Shown here: positions 1-8,539 of the stretch, piece after piece
How positions within the stretch are numbered: position 1 is the stretch's first letter
Layout of the letters: each line of letters opens with the position of its first letter
Assembly (NCBI GenBank): GCA_035554595.1
Contig: DATMIH010000212.1
Span: 1-31,007, forward strand
Source: VRUE01 sp035554595
GTDB taxonomy: Bacteria; Actinomycetota; Thermoleophilia; Solirubrobacterales; 70-9
Length of the DNA stretch: 31,007 nucleotides
Reading direction: 5' to 3'
Position numbers and translations under genes: made by a program
The notes under the pieces: generated by a model
Seen by the model: only the letters and a program-made list of their open reading frames with translations
Database searches by the model: none
What the model was told of the DNA's origin: nothing

Positions 1-555
1 CTCGACTGGCTCCGACGGCAGCCGCCAGCAGGGCCGATCGTCGAGCTCGACCGCCTCGGCGCCGAGGCCGATCAGGACGACGCCCGCCCGCTCCGGCAGC
101 AGCGCCCGCAGCAGCGAGCCGACCGCCGGCGCGATCCGCGCCGCTTCCAGGGCAGTGGTGGACCGATCCAAGCCCCGCCCACCACGCGATAGCGCGTAGA
201 TCTCCGCCGCCTCCGCATCGCTGGCAAGCAGCTCACCGTCCTCCTCCAGCGCCGCCGCCAGCTCGGGGTAGTGCTCGAGCCACCACCTCGCTTCGGCCGG
301 GATCACCAGGTACTCGGCACCGTCCGCCCGCAGCTTCGCCAGGTGGCCGGCGGCCTCCTCCCCGTCGGCGGGATAGTGGCCGGCGTAGAGCCCGGTCGGG
401 CTCTGGGGGAAGTGCTCGCCATCGCGCCGCCCGAGCCGCAGCAGCGACTCGTCGCCGCGGGTCATCACCAGCACCCGGCTGCCCTCGGGCACGGTCGCCC
501 GGACCTGCGCCCGCACCCGGTCGACCTGGTCGCGGTATCGGCGCTCCCAGCTCAT
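1..555 (-). CDS. Partial protein with glycosyltransferase-associated C-terminal domain repeats
   Basis: Only the first 185 codons are in the window; the gene runs off the left edge. The ATG lies 2 nt after the stop of the upstream glycosyltransferase, so the two are almost certainly co-translated. Residues about 8-120 (VPEGSRVLVMTRGDESLL, then GHYPADGEEAAGHL, then a GAEYLVIPAEARWWLEHYP-like segment) closely resemble the last ~110 residues of the upstream protein. A second, more diverged unit seems to begin near residue 145 (LLRALLPERAGVVLIG..., ending WRLPSEPVE at the edge). This domain recurs at the ends of bacterial GT2 enzymes and has no biochemical role that I know of. It may bind nucleotide or sugar, but that is a guess. 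The product is probably a helper or a further transferase of the glycan operon. Confidence 0.75.
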   Translation of the reverse strand, partial: MSWERRYRDQVDRVRAQVRATVPEGSRVLVMTRGDESLLRLGRRDGEHFPQSPTGLYAGHYPADGEEAAGHLAKLRADGAEYLVIPAEARWWLEHYPELAAALEEDGELLASDAEAAEIYALSRGGRGLDRSTTALEAARIAPAVGSLLRALLPERAGVVLIGLGAEAVELDDRPCWRLPSEPVE

Positions 556-557
556 GC

Positions 558-3014
558 TCACTGCGCCGCCGGGGCCAGGGAGTAGATCGCGCAGCCGTCA
601 TCGCGCAGGACGGCGCTGCCGTCGAGCCGCCGGCCCAGCTCCTCGTAGAACTCGAGCCACCAGAGCATCGGCGCCGGGAAGACGATGTACTCGGCTCCCT
701 GCGCGTACAGCTCTTCCAGGCCGGCGAGGACCTCGGCGCCGTCGGCCGGGTGGTGGCCGGGCCAGCTGCCGTCGGGGAGGCGGGGGAAGTGCCAGGCCTG
801 CAACTCGTCGGTCTCGAGCAGGCGCTCGTCGCCCTTGCTGACCACCAGCACCGTCGAGCCGGCCGGCAGCGCCTGGCGCAGGGTTCCCCGAATGCCGGCG
901 ACCAGCTCCGCGTACTCGGGGCTCTGCCGGCGTCCGTAGGGATGCCAAGCCTCCCCCCATTTCTGCTCGAACCGACAGCGGTTGCGGGCGAGCAGGCGGC
1001 TGTACTCGCCGTCCTTGAAGAGCTCGCCGAAGGAGCCCTCGCCGAAGTGGTGGACGAGCACGTCCTCGGCGCAGAGCAGCCGCAGGCCGGCGCGGCGAGC
1101 CCGCAGCGAGTAGTCGTCGTCCTCCAGGGTTCCCACTCCGAAGGACTCATCGAGCGGGCCGATCTGCTCCCAGGCGTCGCGCCGCATCGCCAGGCAGAAC
1201 ATCGTCAGCGTCGGGATCTCGATCGCCTCTCCCCGGCGACTGCGGGCGCGGGCGCCCGCTTCGCGGAGGAAGTCGCCGTAGGTCTCATAGGTGACCGGCA
1301 CCTCGGCCTCGTTGCCGATCCGGTTGGTTACCGGGCCGACGAGGTCGGCCTCGCGGTCGAGGTGAAAACCGAGCTGGGAGAGCCACCCCGGCGCCACGAT
1401 CGTGTCGCTGTTGAGAAGGACGAGGCGCTCACCCCGCGCCGCCGCCAGGCCCTGGTTGCAGGCAGCCGGGAAGCCGGCGTTCTCCTCGTTGACGAACAGG
1501 CTGACCCGAGCCTCGCGCCCGGCCAGCCCCTCGAGGTACCCGCGGCTGCCGTCGGCGGAAGCGTTGTCGACGACGATCAGCTCGAACGGCCCGTCGCTGT
1601 TCGCCAGCACCGTCTCCAGACAGAGCCGGGTGAGGGGGAGGCTGTTGTAGGAGACGACGACGATGCTGGCAGCGGGCTTAGGTGCCTCGGCCACAGCCGA
1701 CGGCGTGGGCGTTGCCGCGATCGTCGCCAGCGTCTCCTCCGAGAGGCGGGTCGGCCTGCGCGAGACCGGAGCCAGCGACATCCCGTAGGGGAAGGGGTCG
1801 CGGGGGACCTCGCCGCGCCGCCCGGGGACCCGCATCCCCAGGTGGCCCAGCAACTTCCCCAGCACCACCTCGGGGGCGAAGTGCTCGCGCGCGAGGTCGC
1901 GCGCCGCTCGCCGGTGCCGCTCCGGCTCGCGGTCGATCCGCGCGACCGCCTCGGCGACCTCCTCCGCGCTCGAGAAGGCGAACAGGCCCTCGCCGGTGGG
2001 AAGGGCGTGGCCGAAGCCCGTGTCCTGGGTAATCACCGGCCGCCCGGAGGCGAGGTAGGTAGCGCTGCGGTCGCTGAACCAGCCGGTCCTGAAGCGGACG
2101 TTCTGGTCCTTGGCGACGGTGAACTCGCCGGCCGAGGCGGCGATGAAGTCACGGTAGGCGACGAGGTCGGTGGAGAAGGACATCGCCGGACTTACCCGCC
2201 AGCCGTGCCCCTCGAGCAGCTCGCGGTCGGAGTCCTCGTATGAGCTGAGGGCGAGCTCGAAGCGCGGCCCGACCCGCTGCGGCAGGTCGAGCAGCTTCTT
2301 GAACTCCTCGTCCTTGCTCCAGGTGTACACCGAGCCGTCCATCGAGACATCGCGCCAGGGCTGGCTCCAGTTGCCGATCGTCGTCAGGCGGTCGTGGGCC
2401 GGCGCCAGCGCCGTCTGCCAGAGATCCGGGAGGACGGGCTGCCGCGTCGTCTCGAAGCGGAAGCGGTCGGAGACCGGCAGCAGGCAGTCCGCCTGCCCAT
2501 AGTTCTCGGCGAAGGTGAAGAAGGCGGCGTGGGCCTCGAGGAACGCGTAGGACTCCTGGTATCCCTCCGCCAACTCCAGCTGCAGCTGCACCGGGTCGGT
2601 CTCCAGGTAGACGAGGCGATCGGTCGCGCTCAGCTCCGGCAGCGGCTTGGTGCCGCCGTGGAGGTTGACGATCAGCTCCACCGATCCGAGCAGCCGCCGC
2701 AGACGACCCTCGGTCATGCCGAAGCAGCGGCCGTCGCCGTGCAGGGCGCGGAAGGCCCAGCGGTCGCTGAGGCCGTAGCGGCGCATGATCGTCGCGATGA
2801 AGGCGGCGGCGCGGCCGGAGGCGTCGGTCTCGCCCTTGCCCATCAGCATCGACGGGGTTCGCCCGTGCGCCTCGACGTAGTAGGCCTCATAGCCGAGCCG
2901 CTCGAAGCCGAGCAGGTAATGGAGGTTCTGCCAGACGACGCCGGCCACCGGCATCTTGCTCATCATCCCGAGCACCACGACCCTGGGCCGCTGCTCCTGC
3001 GCCGGCGCGTTCAT
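558..3014 (-). CDS. Two-headed glycosyltransferase (GT-B-like N-terminus, GT2 domain, C-terminal accessory domain)
   Basis: 818 aa. The ATG at 3014 overlaps the stop of the ABC exporter (ATGA). Residues ~10-400 look like a CgeB/GT-B-type transferase: VVVLGMMSKMPVAG at the start, and later FRTGWFSDRSATYLASGRPVITQDTGFG, the usual donor-side signature of this group. Residues ~450-690 form a GT2/GT-A domain: ASIVVVSYNSLPLTRLCLE, VVDNASADGS, and LLNSDTIV with the metal-binding acidic residue, followed by GTLEDDDYSLRARRAG. The last ~110 residues are the same domain found in the next gene downstream. Two active domains in one chain suggest successive sugar additions to a carrier-linked glycan, in the cytoplasm or at the inner membrane face. 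The sugars cannot be told from sequence. Confidence 0.88.
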   Translation of the reverse strand: MNAPAQEQRPRVVVLGMMSKMPVAGVVWQNLHYLLGFERLGYEAYYVEAHGRTPSMLMGKGETDASGRAAAFIATIMRRYGLSDRWAFRALHGDGRCFGMTEGRLRRLLGSVELIVNLHGGTKPLPELSATDRLVYLETDPVQLQLELAEGYQESYAFLEAHAAFFTFAENYGQADCLLPVSDRFRFETTRQPVLPDLWQTALAPAHDRLTTIGNWSQPWRDVSMDGSVYTWSKDEEFKKLLDLPQRVGPRFELALSSYEDSDRELLEGHGWRVSPAMSFSTDLVAYRDFIAASAGEFTVAKDQNVRFRTGWFSDRSATYLASGRPVITQDTGFGHALPTGEGLFAFSSAEEVAEAVARIDREPERHRRAARDLAREHFAPEVVLGKLLGHLGMRVPGRRGEVPRDPFPYGMSLAPVSRRPTRLSEETLATIAATPTPSAVAEAPKPAASIVVVSYNSLPLTRLCLETVLANSDGPFELIVVDNASADGSRGYLEGLAGREARVSLFVNEENAGFPAACNQGLAAARGERLVLLNSDTIVAPGWLSQLGFHLDREADLVGPVTNRIGNEAEVPVTYETYGDFLREAGARARSRRGEAIEIPTLTMFCLAMRRDAWEQIGPLDESFGVGTLEDDDYSLRARRAGLRLLCAEDVLVHHFGEGSFGELFKDGEYSRLLARNRCRFEQKWGEAWHPYGRRQSPEYAELVAGIRGTLRQALPAGSTVLVVSKGDERLLETDELQAWHFPRLPDGSWPGHHPADGAEVLAGLEELYAQGAEYIVFPAPMLWWLEFYEELGRRLDGSAVLRDDGCAIYSLAPAAQ

Positions 3015-4882
3015 GCCGTCTGCGCGACCGGTTGCCGTTTCCTGCGCTCGCGCGTCTGCGCCTCGTGCAGCTGCTCGTAGATCCCGTCGGCGGCGACCAG
3101 GTCCTCGTGGGTGCCGCGTTCGGCGATCCTGCCCTCGCTGAGGACGAGGATCTGGTCGGCGTGGCGGACGGTCGAGAGCCGGTGGGCGATCATGAACGAG
3201 GTCCGGCCCACCATCAGGTCGTCGAGCGCATCGAGGATCACCCGCTCGGTCTTCGAGTCGATCGAGGAGGTGGGCTCGTCGAGGATCAGGATCGGCGCGT
3301 CCTTGAGAAAGGCGCGGGCGACGCAGATGCGCTGGCGCTCGCCGCCGGAGATCTGGGCGCCGCGCTCGCCCAGCATCGTCGCGTAGCCGTCGGGCAGGCC
3401 GCTGATGAAGTCGTGGGCGTTGGCGGCCCTGGCGGCGTCGCGCAGGTCCTCCCCGCTCGCCTCGAGCTTGCCGTAACGGATGTTCTCTTCGATCGTCCCC
3501 GAGAACAGCAGCGGCTCCTGGAGGACGACGCTGATCTGGTCGCGCAGCGACTGCAGCTCGAGGTCGCGCAGGTCGACGCCGTCGAGTTCGATCCGTCCCG
3601 CCTGCGGGTCGTAGAACCGGATCAGGAGGCTCATCAGGGTGCTCTTGCCGGCGCCGGTGTGGCCGACTATCGCGACGCGTTCCCCCGGCCGGGCGTGAAA
3701 GGAGATGCCGGAGAGCGTTTCCTTGCGCCCCCGGTAGGCGAAGCCGAGCCCCTGCGCGGTGACCCGCCCCTGCGCCCGCCCCAGCGCGACCGCATCCTCC
3801 TTCTCGGTCACCTCGGGGTCGGTGTCGAGCAGGTCGAGCGAGGAGTTGAACTGGACCAGTTGCTCGTGGACCGTGCCGACGGTGAGGCTGAGCTGTTCCA
3901 GCGGCTGGTAGACCGAGCCGATGTAGGTCATCATCACGATCAGCTCGCCGAGCGAGATCTTTCCCTCCAACACGTGCCAGGCGCCGACGCCGAGGACGAT
4001 GCTGGTCCCCGCCACGGTCGTCGTCTGCACGCCGAGCGTGTAGAGGCTCTGGCTGACGGTCAGCTTGACCCGTTCGTCGACCGCGGTCTGGCCCTGCTCG
4101 CGGAAACGCTGGTGCTCGTAGTCCTCGCGCCCGAAGGTGACGATCACCCGCAGCATCGACATCGCCTCGTGGACGATCGAGAGCGACTGCCACTCGAGCG
4201 ACTGCACCCGCTGCAGGCGGGGCACGATCCGCCGGCCGTAGAGCCCAAAGGACCAGTAGAGCAAGGGGATGATGATCAGCGAGAGCAGCGCCAGCTGCCA
4301 GTCGATCAGCGTCGCGATGACCAGCATCCCGACCAGGGTCAGGGCCGATTCGGCGATCGGCGGCACCACCATGACGATGTTCCCGACGGCTGCCGCCTGG
4401 TTGTTGATCTGGCTCATCAGCGCCCCGGTCTTGCGCTCGTCGTGGAAGGTCAGGGAGAGTCGTTGGACGTGGGCGAAGAGGTCGCTGCGCAGGTCCAGGA
4501 CCATGTTCTGCTCCATCTTCGAGCCGAGGTAATGGTTCAGCACGGTGAAGCCGTTGCCGACCGCGGTGATCAAGAACCGGGCCAGCACCATCGTCACCAG
4601 GATCACCCAGACCGTCGGGTCGGGGCCGAAGACGAAGCGGATGATGCCGCTGGCTTCCTGGGCCTGGAGCACGTTGGTGAGGATGATCGCCAGCGGCCAC
4701 GGCTCGGCGAGGCCGAAGACGGCGGTGAGGATCGTCAGCGCCAGCACCCCCAGAAGCGTCTTGCGGTAGGGCCGCAGGTAGGGCTTGGTCCGGGGCAGCG
4801 CCTTCCACAGCGCCCAAGCGCTCGGCTTCTCCTCCTCCGGCTCGGGCTTCGCGCGCCGCAGCCTGGTCGGGAGCCACCTCAT
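3011..4882 (-). CDS. ABC exporter, fused membrane and ATPase domains (MsbA/lipid-flippase type)
   Basis: 623 aa half-transporter that should work as a homodimer in the cytoplasmic membrane. Residues ~40-320 carry the six-helix type I exporter domain (LLGVLALTILTAVFGL, VWVILVTMVLARFLITAV and other hydrophobic runs). The nucleotide-binding domain has Walker A GHTGAGKST near residue 409, the signature ISGGERQR near 514, Walker B ILILDEPTSSID near 534, and the H-loop in MIAHRLSTVRHAD near 564, so it appears catalytically intact. The start overlaps the stop of the GH/GT fusion gene (ATGA), and its own stop overlaps the next start. Set between glycosyltransferases, it probably flips or exports the lipid-linked glycan or glycoconjugate they build. 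The substrate is inferred only. Confidence 0.93.
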   Translation of the reverse strand: MRWLPTRLRRAKPEPEEEKPSAWALWKALPRTKPYLRPYRKTLLGVLALTILTAVFGLAEPWPLAIILTNVLQAQEASGIIRFVFGPDPTVWVILVTMVLARFLITAVGNGFTVLNHYLGSKMEQNMVLDLRSDLFAHVQRLSLTFHDERKTGALMSQINNQAAAVGNIVMVVPPIAESALTLVGMLVIATLIDWQLALLSLIIIPLLYWSFGLYGRRIVPRLQRVQSLEWQSLSIVHEAMSMLRVIVTFGREDYEHQRFREQGQTAVDERVKLTVSQSLYTLGVQTTTVAGTSIVLGVGAWHVLEGKISLGELIVMMTYIGSVYQPLEQLSLTVGTVHEQLVQFNSSLDLLDTDPEVTEKEDAVALGRAQGRVTAQGLGFAYRGRKETLSGISFHARPGERVAIVGHTGAGKSTLMSLLIRFYDPQAGRIELDGVDLRDLELQSLRDQISVVLQEPLLFSGTIEENIRYGKLEASGEDLRDAARAANAHDFISGLPDGYATMLGERGAQISGGERQRICVARAFLKDAPILILDEPTSSIDSKTERVILDALDDLMVGRTSFMIAHRLSTVRHADQILVLSEGRIAERGTHEDLVAADGIYEQLHEAQTRERRKRQPVAQTA

Positions 4883-7437
4883 CGGCGCACCTCGGCATCG
4901 AGCAGCCAGCGCGGGAAGGCGGCCTGCTCGTCGCTTCGCGGCGCCGTGGCGGCTGCCTCGCTGCGGCTGCTGAGCTGGTCCAGCTCGGCCAGGGCCAGCC
5001 GCGTCGCCGTCGCGATCCCCTCCAGGCCGAGGACGACCGCCAGCGCCGCCGCCAGCGCGATCGCGCCCCCGATCGCCGTCTGCGCCTGCTGGAAGGCGAG
5101 GAGCGAGAAGAAGACGAAGATCAGGATCACCACCCGTCCCGGCGCGGTCGTGCGCGGCCAGATCCGCGCTCGCAGCAACTGCCTGCCGTTACCGTGCTCC
5201 TCGACCGCGGTGCGGATCTTCACCCCGCCGAGGGCGCCGACCCGCAGGTCGAGGTCCCAGCGATCAAATGGGCCGCCGCTGCGGACGAAGCCGCCGGCGG
5301 CGGCGAGCCCGTCCTGCAGCTGCTCGATCCAGGCCGATGGGTCGCGCCAGTTTTCGCTCCAGACCTCGACCGTCCGCGGCCGGGGTAGGGTCAGCCGGGT
5401 GGGCACCCGCCGACGCCAGGGCGAGAGCCCGTTGAGAAGCCGCCCCGCCAGGCGCACGAAGGGCTGCAGGAGGAAGAGCAGAGAGGTGACTGCCCGTCGC
5501 TTCAGCGTCTGCGCCGGCGTCCTTCCCGGCACCGCGTGGTGGGCTCGCCAGCCGTTAGAGATCGCCACCGTGAGGATCCAGGCGAGCGCCGCCAGGAAGA
5601 GCGGCGCCGCCGCCAACAGCGGTCGCCAGAGCAGGCCGAGGAGGGACAGCTCCCCGAGCAGACCGACGAGCAGCAGCCCCTCCGGCGCCCGCAGGGCCCC
5701 GGCCAGGACCCGCGGCGGCTCGTAGATCGATTGGAAGAGGCCGCTGCCCCAGGTCCCGTAGCGGACCATCGCCCGCCGCCGCGGCGTCTGCGTCGAGGGG
5801 CCCTCGTAGATCCGCCCCGACCAGCGCGAGGCGCCGGCCCGGTTGTAGTGGGTCGGCCACTTGCGCTCCAGCAGCGCCTCGGCTTTGCCGTAGCCGAACT
5901 GCTGGCGCAGGTAGCGGCGGATCGAGTCGCGGCGGCGGTGCATGACGACGGCGCCGGCGCTGAAGCCGAGCGTCCGGCCTGCCTTCTGCAGCCGCCAGCA
6001 GACGTCGACGTCGTCGCCGGCGGCGAGGAAGCGCTCGTCGAAGTTGCCGACCGCTTCCAGCACGTCCTTGCGGAAGGCCATGTTGCAACCGGGTACGTGC
6101 TCTGCCTCGCGGTCGGAGACGAGGACGTGGATCGGACCGCCCGGCGCGGCGGCGACGCATTCGGCGAGGAAGCCGTCGTCCTCGGGCGGGATGTTGGGGC
6201 CGCCGACACCGGCGTGGCCGTCGGCGCGCAGCAGGGCAGCGACGTAGTGGAGCCAGTCGGCATCGGGGTAGGCGTCGTCGTCGAGGAAGGCGACGATCTC
6301 CCCCCGCGCCACCTCGATCCCGCGGTTGCGGGCGTGGCCGAGGCCGCGGTGCTCGGTCTCGACCAGGGTCGCGCCATGGCCGCGGGCGATCTCCGCGCAG
6401 GCCGCGCTGGAGCCGTCGTTGACGACGATCGTCTCGTAGTCGGGGTAGGTGAGGGTGGCGAGGCGCGCCAGGCACTCGCCGAGGGTGGCCTCACCGTTAT
6501 GCGTGCAGACGACCACCGAGACCGCGGGCCAGGGGCCACCCGGCCCGAAGGGCACGTCGGCGTAGGCGCGGCCGGCGGCCGCCAGCGCCGGCTTCGGTTG
6601 CCGCTCGCGGTCGACGAGCCCGAAGTCCCAGTCTTCGACCTCATGGCCGCCGCGGTGCCACTCGTCGGTCCAGGCGAAGGCGAAGGTGCCGGCGGCGCCG
6701 GCGGCGAAAGCGTGGCGGATCTGCCACTCGATCACCTGCGCCTGCTTCTCGACGCCGTTGCGGCGGCTGTCGATCCCGAGCTCCGTGATCAGCAGCGGCC
6801 GGTCGCCGGAGAGGTTCTGCAGCCGCGCCAGATAGGACTCGAAGGTGCGCTCCCGCTCGAGGAAGACGTTGAAAGCGGCGATGTCGAGGAAGGGGAGCTC
6901 GAGGTACTCGGTCGAGGGGTAGTTGACGTAGGTGACGAGGCCCTCCGGGTCGGCCAGCTTCGCCTCCCAGCAGAGCCGCTCGAGGAAGCGCTCGACCGGC
7001 CGCTTGCCATGCCAGCGGACGATCGGCGCCGGGATCTCATTGCCGATCGAGTAGCAGAGGATCGCCGGGTGGCGCTCGCAGGCGCGCACCTCGTCTCCAA
7101 GCCGGGCGGCGATCCGGCGCCAGCGCTCGGGGTCGTCGAGGAAGGCGACGTGCTGTTCCCAGGCGAAGCCGACCATCACCCGGAGGCCGTGCTCGAGGGC
7201 GGCGTCGAGCAGCCACGCGGGCGGCGGCACGTAGGTGCGCAGGGAGTTGATCCCCACCGCCGCCATCGCCGCGAAGTCCTCGCGCACGCGCGCCGGGGCG
7301 GGGAACGACGACCCGTCCTCGGAGCGGAAGGTGCCGTAGGTGACCCCCCGCACGTGGAGCTTCTCGTCTGCAAGCAGGATGGAGCGGCCGCGTATGCGCG
7401 GTCGTGAAATCGATGATGGGGTCGAAAGAACGGTCAA
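4879..7437 (-). CDS. GH2-like TIM barrel fused to GT2 glycosyltransferase with membrane segments
   Basis: 852 aa, first gene of the operon. Residues ~25-295 resemble the TIM-barrel catalytic domain of glycoside hydrolase family 2: VRGVTYGTF, NSLRTYVPP, CYSIGNEIP with N133-E134 as the acid/base pair, LLITELGID with E219 as candidate nucleophile, and FAWTDEWHRGG. Residues ~305-560 form a GT2 domain: AVSVVVCTHNGEATL, VVNDGSS, FLDDDAYPD (D386-D388), GGPNIPP, GDDVDVCWRL. Two hydrophobic blocks follow (about 595-640 and 755-800), so the C-terminal half is membrane-bound. The TTG start has AGGAG only 3 nt upstream, which is tight; GTG at codon 29 is an alternative just before the conserved barrel begins. 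A hydrolase/transglycosylase tied to a transferase suggests trimming or remodelling of the glycan being made. Confidence 0.85.
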   Translation of the reverse strand: MTVLSTPSSISRPRIRGRSILLADEKLHVRGVTYGTFRSEDGSSFPAPARVREDFAAMAAVGINSLRTYVPPPAWLLDAALEHGLRVMVGFAWEQHVAFLDDPERWRRIAARLGDEVRACERHPAILCYSIGNEIPAPIVRWHGKRPVERFLERLCWEAKLADPEGLVTYVNYPSTEYLELPFLDIAAFNVFLERERTFESYLARLQNLSGDRPLLITELGIDSRRNGVEKQAQVIEWQIRHAFAAGAAGTFAFAWTDEWHRGGHEVEDWDFGLVDRERQPKPALAAAGRAYADVPFGPGGPWPAVSVVVCTHNGEATLGECLARLATLTYPDYETIVVNDGSSAACAEIARGHGATLVETEHRGLGHARNRGIEVARGEIVAFLDDDAYPDADWLHYVAALLRADGHAGVGGPNIPPEDDGFLAECVAAAPGGPIHVLVSDREAEHVPGCNMAFRKDVLEAVGNFDERFLAAGDDVDVCWRLQKAGRTLGFSAGAVVMHRRRDSIRRYLRQQFGYGKAEALLERKWPTHYNRAGASRWSGRIYEGPSTQTPRRRAMVRYGTWGSGLFQSIYEPPRVLAGALRAPEGLLLVGLLGELSLLGLLWRPLLAAAPLFLAALAWILTVAISNGWRAHHAVPGRTPAQTLKRRAVTSLLFLLQPFVRLAGRLLNGLSPWRRRVPTRLTLPRPRTVEVWSENWRDPSAWIEQLQDGLAAAGGFVRSGGPFDRWDLDLRVGALGGVKIRTAVEEHGNGRQLLRARIWPRTTAPGRVVILIFVFFSLLAFQQAQTAIGGAIALAAALAVVLGLEGIATATRLALAELDQLSSRSEAAATAPRSDEQAAFPRWLLDAEVRR

Positions 7438-7716
7438 ACGCTCCTATCTGGGGATCCAGAAGGGATGTCGGCCCTGCCGACCGTTTACTTAAAAATTTCG
7501 ACCCACCTTCCCAGTTTCCAAGCCAAGTTCCGACCAAACTGGACAGCTGTTCCGACCTTGTCGAAGATCTCACCCAGCCATCGAAAGGGCGATCACCACT
7601 CGGGGAGTTCGGTTCGGAGGTTTTTGGCTTGTTCAAGCGGTTCGAGTTGGTCCGAGTTGCACCTAGTTGCGCTCAACTTAGTACCCACTTAGTACCCGCT
7701 CGAATGCTAAGCGGGG
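7438..7716. other. Gene-free spacer upstream of the glycan operon
   Basis: I see no convincing gene here. The segment is clearly lower in GC than its surroundings, with an A/T patch at 7483-7498 (TTTACTTAAAAATTT). It must hold the promoter of the minus-strand glycan operon, but I cannot place the -35/-10 pair with confidence. The right end carries the tandem GTACCC motif listed separately. Confidence 0.5.
7676..7697 (+). repeat. Tandem 11-bp GTACCC motif, left copy
   Basis: ACTTAGTACCC is present twice head to tail. The same arrangement, 18 of 22 positions identical, occurs at 9611-9632 in the same orientation. The two copies bracket the toxin-antitoxin/decayed-gene segment, which lies against the 3' side of tRNA-fMet, so they could be the remains of a direct repeat left by integration. 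They could also be a coincidental protein-binding motif. Confidence 0.45.
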
Positions 7717-8007
7717 TCAAGCGCGAGCGATCGCAACGTCGGACGTCCGCGCATCGTGGAAGGCAATGACAACAACTCGATCCTCGGCCTCGATGTACAT
7801 GTAGACGGCGATCAGCCAGCCCCATGGACCGATCAGCGCCCGACAATCTCGCCAGACGCCAGATAGCTGTTTGCCAGCGCGCGGGAACTCTTCCAGAGTA
7901 AGCAGCGTGCGCGAGACCCGTTCGCGCGTGTCGGCCGGGAGCTGGCGGGTCTCGATCAGACTGCGAAGCTCATCACGCGCCTGGCGCGTGACCTCGATCG
8001 CCGGCAT
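7717..8007 (-). CDS. RelE/ParE-type toxin
   Basis: 96 aa, within the normal length of RelE/ParE toxins. It begins IEVTRQARDELRSL, has the central LEEFPRAGKQLSG segment, and ends with the paired strands WGWLIAVYMYIEAEDRVVVIAFHDAR typical of the fold. The gene starts 3 nt after the stop of the antitoxin gene, the classic antitoxin-first order. Family members either cleave ribosome-bound mRNA (RelE) or poison DNA gyrase (ParE); the sequence does not decide between them. It is probably neutralised by the product of 8011-8268 and repressed together with it. Confidence 0.82.
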   Translation of the reverse strand: MPAIEVTRQARDELRSLIETRQLPADTRERVSRTLLTLEEFPRAGKQLSGVWRDCRALIGPWGWLIAVYMYIEAEDRVVVIAFHDARTSDVAIARA

Positions 8008-8010
8008 CAG

Positions 8011-8268
8011 CTACAGCTCGGAGAGCGGCACCGTTTCGCCGCGCCGAGCCTGCTCAATAGACTCCTGCGCCCGCTCCCAAGCACCAGGAATCCCGTCGAG
8101 AATTTCAGTGATCCGCGAGGCATCCGGATCGGCTTCATCCAATGCGCTGGAGAGAAGGGAGCGAGCCAAGGTTCCTTCTTGGACATGGGTGCGCTCCGCC
8201 AGGCTCGCCAACTTCTGCGCGTAGTCCGGCTCGAGAGTGACGTTGATTCGGCGGTTTCGCTCAGCCAT
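8011..8268 (-). CDS. Ribbon-helix-helix antitoxin
   Basis: 85 aa. The N-terminal NRRINVTLEPDYAQKLASLAERTHVQEGTLARSLLSSAL is a ribbon-helix-helix DNA-binding motif: a beta strand with alternating side chains followed by two helices. The remaining ~40 residues (ITEILDGIPGAWERAQESIEQARRGETVPLSEL) match the toxin-binding tails of RHH antitoxins. There is no Shine-Dalgarno before the ATG, but TACCCT lies 6 nt upstream, which suggests a leaderless transcript. It should bind and neutralise the adjacent toxin and repress its own promoter through the GTACAC repeats just upstream. Confidence 0.85.
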   Translation of the reverse strand: MAERNRRINVTLEPDYAQKLASLAERTHVQEGTLARSLLSSALDEADPDASRITEILDGIPGAWERAQESIEQARRGETVPLSEL

Positions 8269-8328
8269 GGATCAAGGGTACACACAAGGGCACACGATGT
8301 ACACCACTGGTTCGCTAGCCTGGACCCC
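8269..8328. promoter_or_regulatory. Divergent promoter/operator between antitoxin and small CxxC gene
   Basis: This 60-bp gap holds three direct copies of a hexamer: GTACAC at 8278-8283, GCACAC at 8290-8295 and GTACAC at 8299-8304. Short direct repeats of this sort are typical operators for RHH antitoxins. TACCCT points left (6 nt before the antitoxin ATG), and TAGCCT at 8316-8321 points right (7 nt before the ATG at 8329). A shared operator would let the antitoxin control both directions. The operator role is inferred. Confidence 0.5.
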
Positions 8329-8481
8329 ATGGCGCACCACAAGCGCAAACGACCCAAGCACAGTGGAAGCGGCTGCCTCCTCTGCAAGCCGCACAAGCTG
8401 ACCGCCAACGTTAAGGCTGAGCGCGGCCGAGATCGCCGATCTTGGGTTCGGCACGAGCAGATTGCGTGCCGAGGCTCGTAG
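8329..8481 (+). CDS. Small basic CxxC protein (KRKRPK...GCLLCKPHK type)
   Basis: 50 aa, very basic: MAHHKRKRPKHSGSGCLLCK at the start, then PHKLTANVKAERGRDRR. Short proteins with a KRxRPK stretch followed by GCLxCKPxK occur widely in bacteria, often next to toxin-antitoxin genes. Their role is unknown; the CxxC pair could bind metal together with the histidines. A TAGCCT hexamer 7 nt before the ATG supports a leaderless start. The C-terminus (IACRGS) reads oddly, and the +1 frame continues open for about 20 codons, so the end may be frameshifted. It is divergent from, and probably co-regulated with, the TA pair. Confidence 0.6.
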   Translation: MAHHKRKRPKHSGSGCLLCKPHKLTANVKAERGRDRRSWVRHEQIACRGS

Positions 8482-8539
8482 CGCCACCCGGGTCCGGCAG
8501 TTCCACCAAAGCCCGACTTTCCGCACCTAATCATTCCTC

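Noticed and set aside
558..4898. A single 1446-codon minus-strand open frame covering two genes
   Set aside because: Its first ~620 codons are an Arg/Pro/Ala-rich out-of-frame shadow of the ABC exporter. Only the part from ATG 3014 is a real protein.
3032..5725. An 897-codon plus-strand frame
   Set aside because: It is antisense to the ABC exporter and GH/GT genes, with the low-complexity composition of a GC-rich shadow. The minus-strand frames have intact motifs and overlapping start/stop signals.
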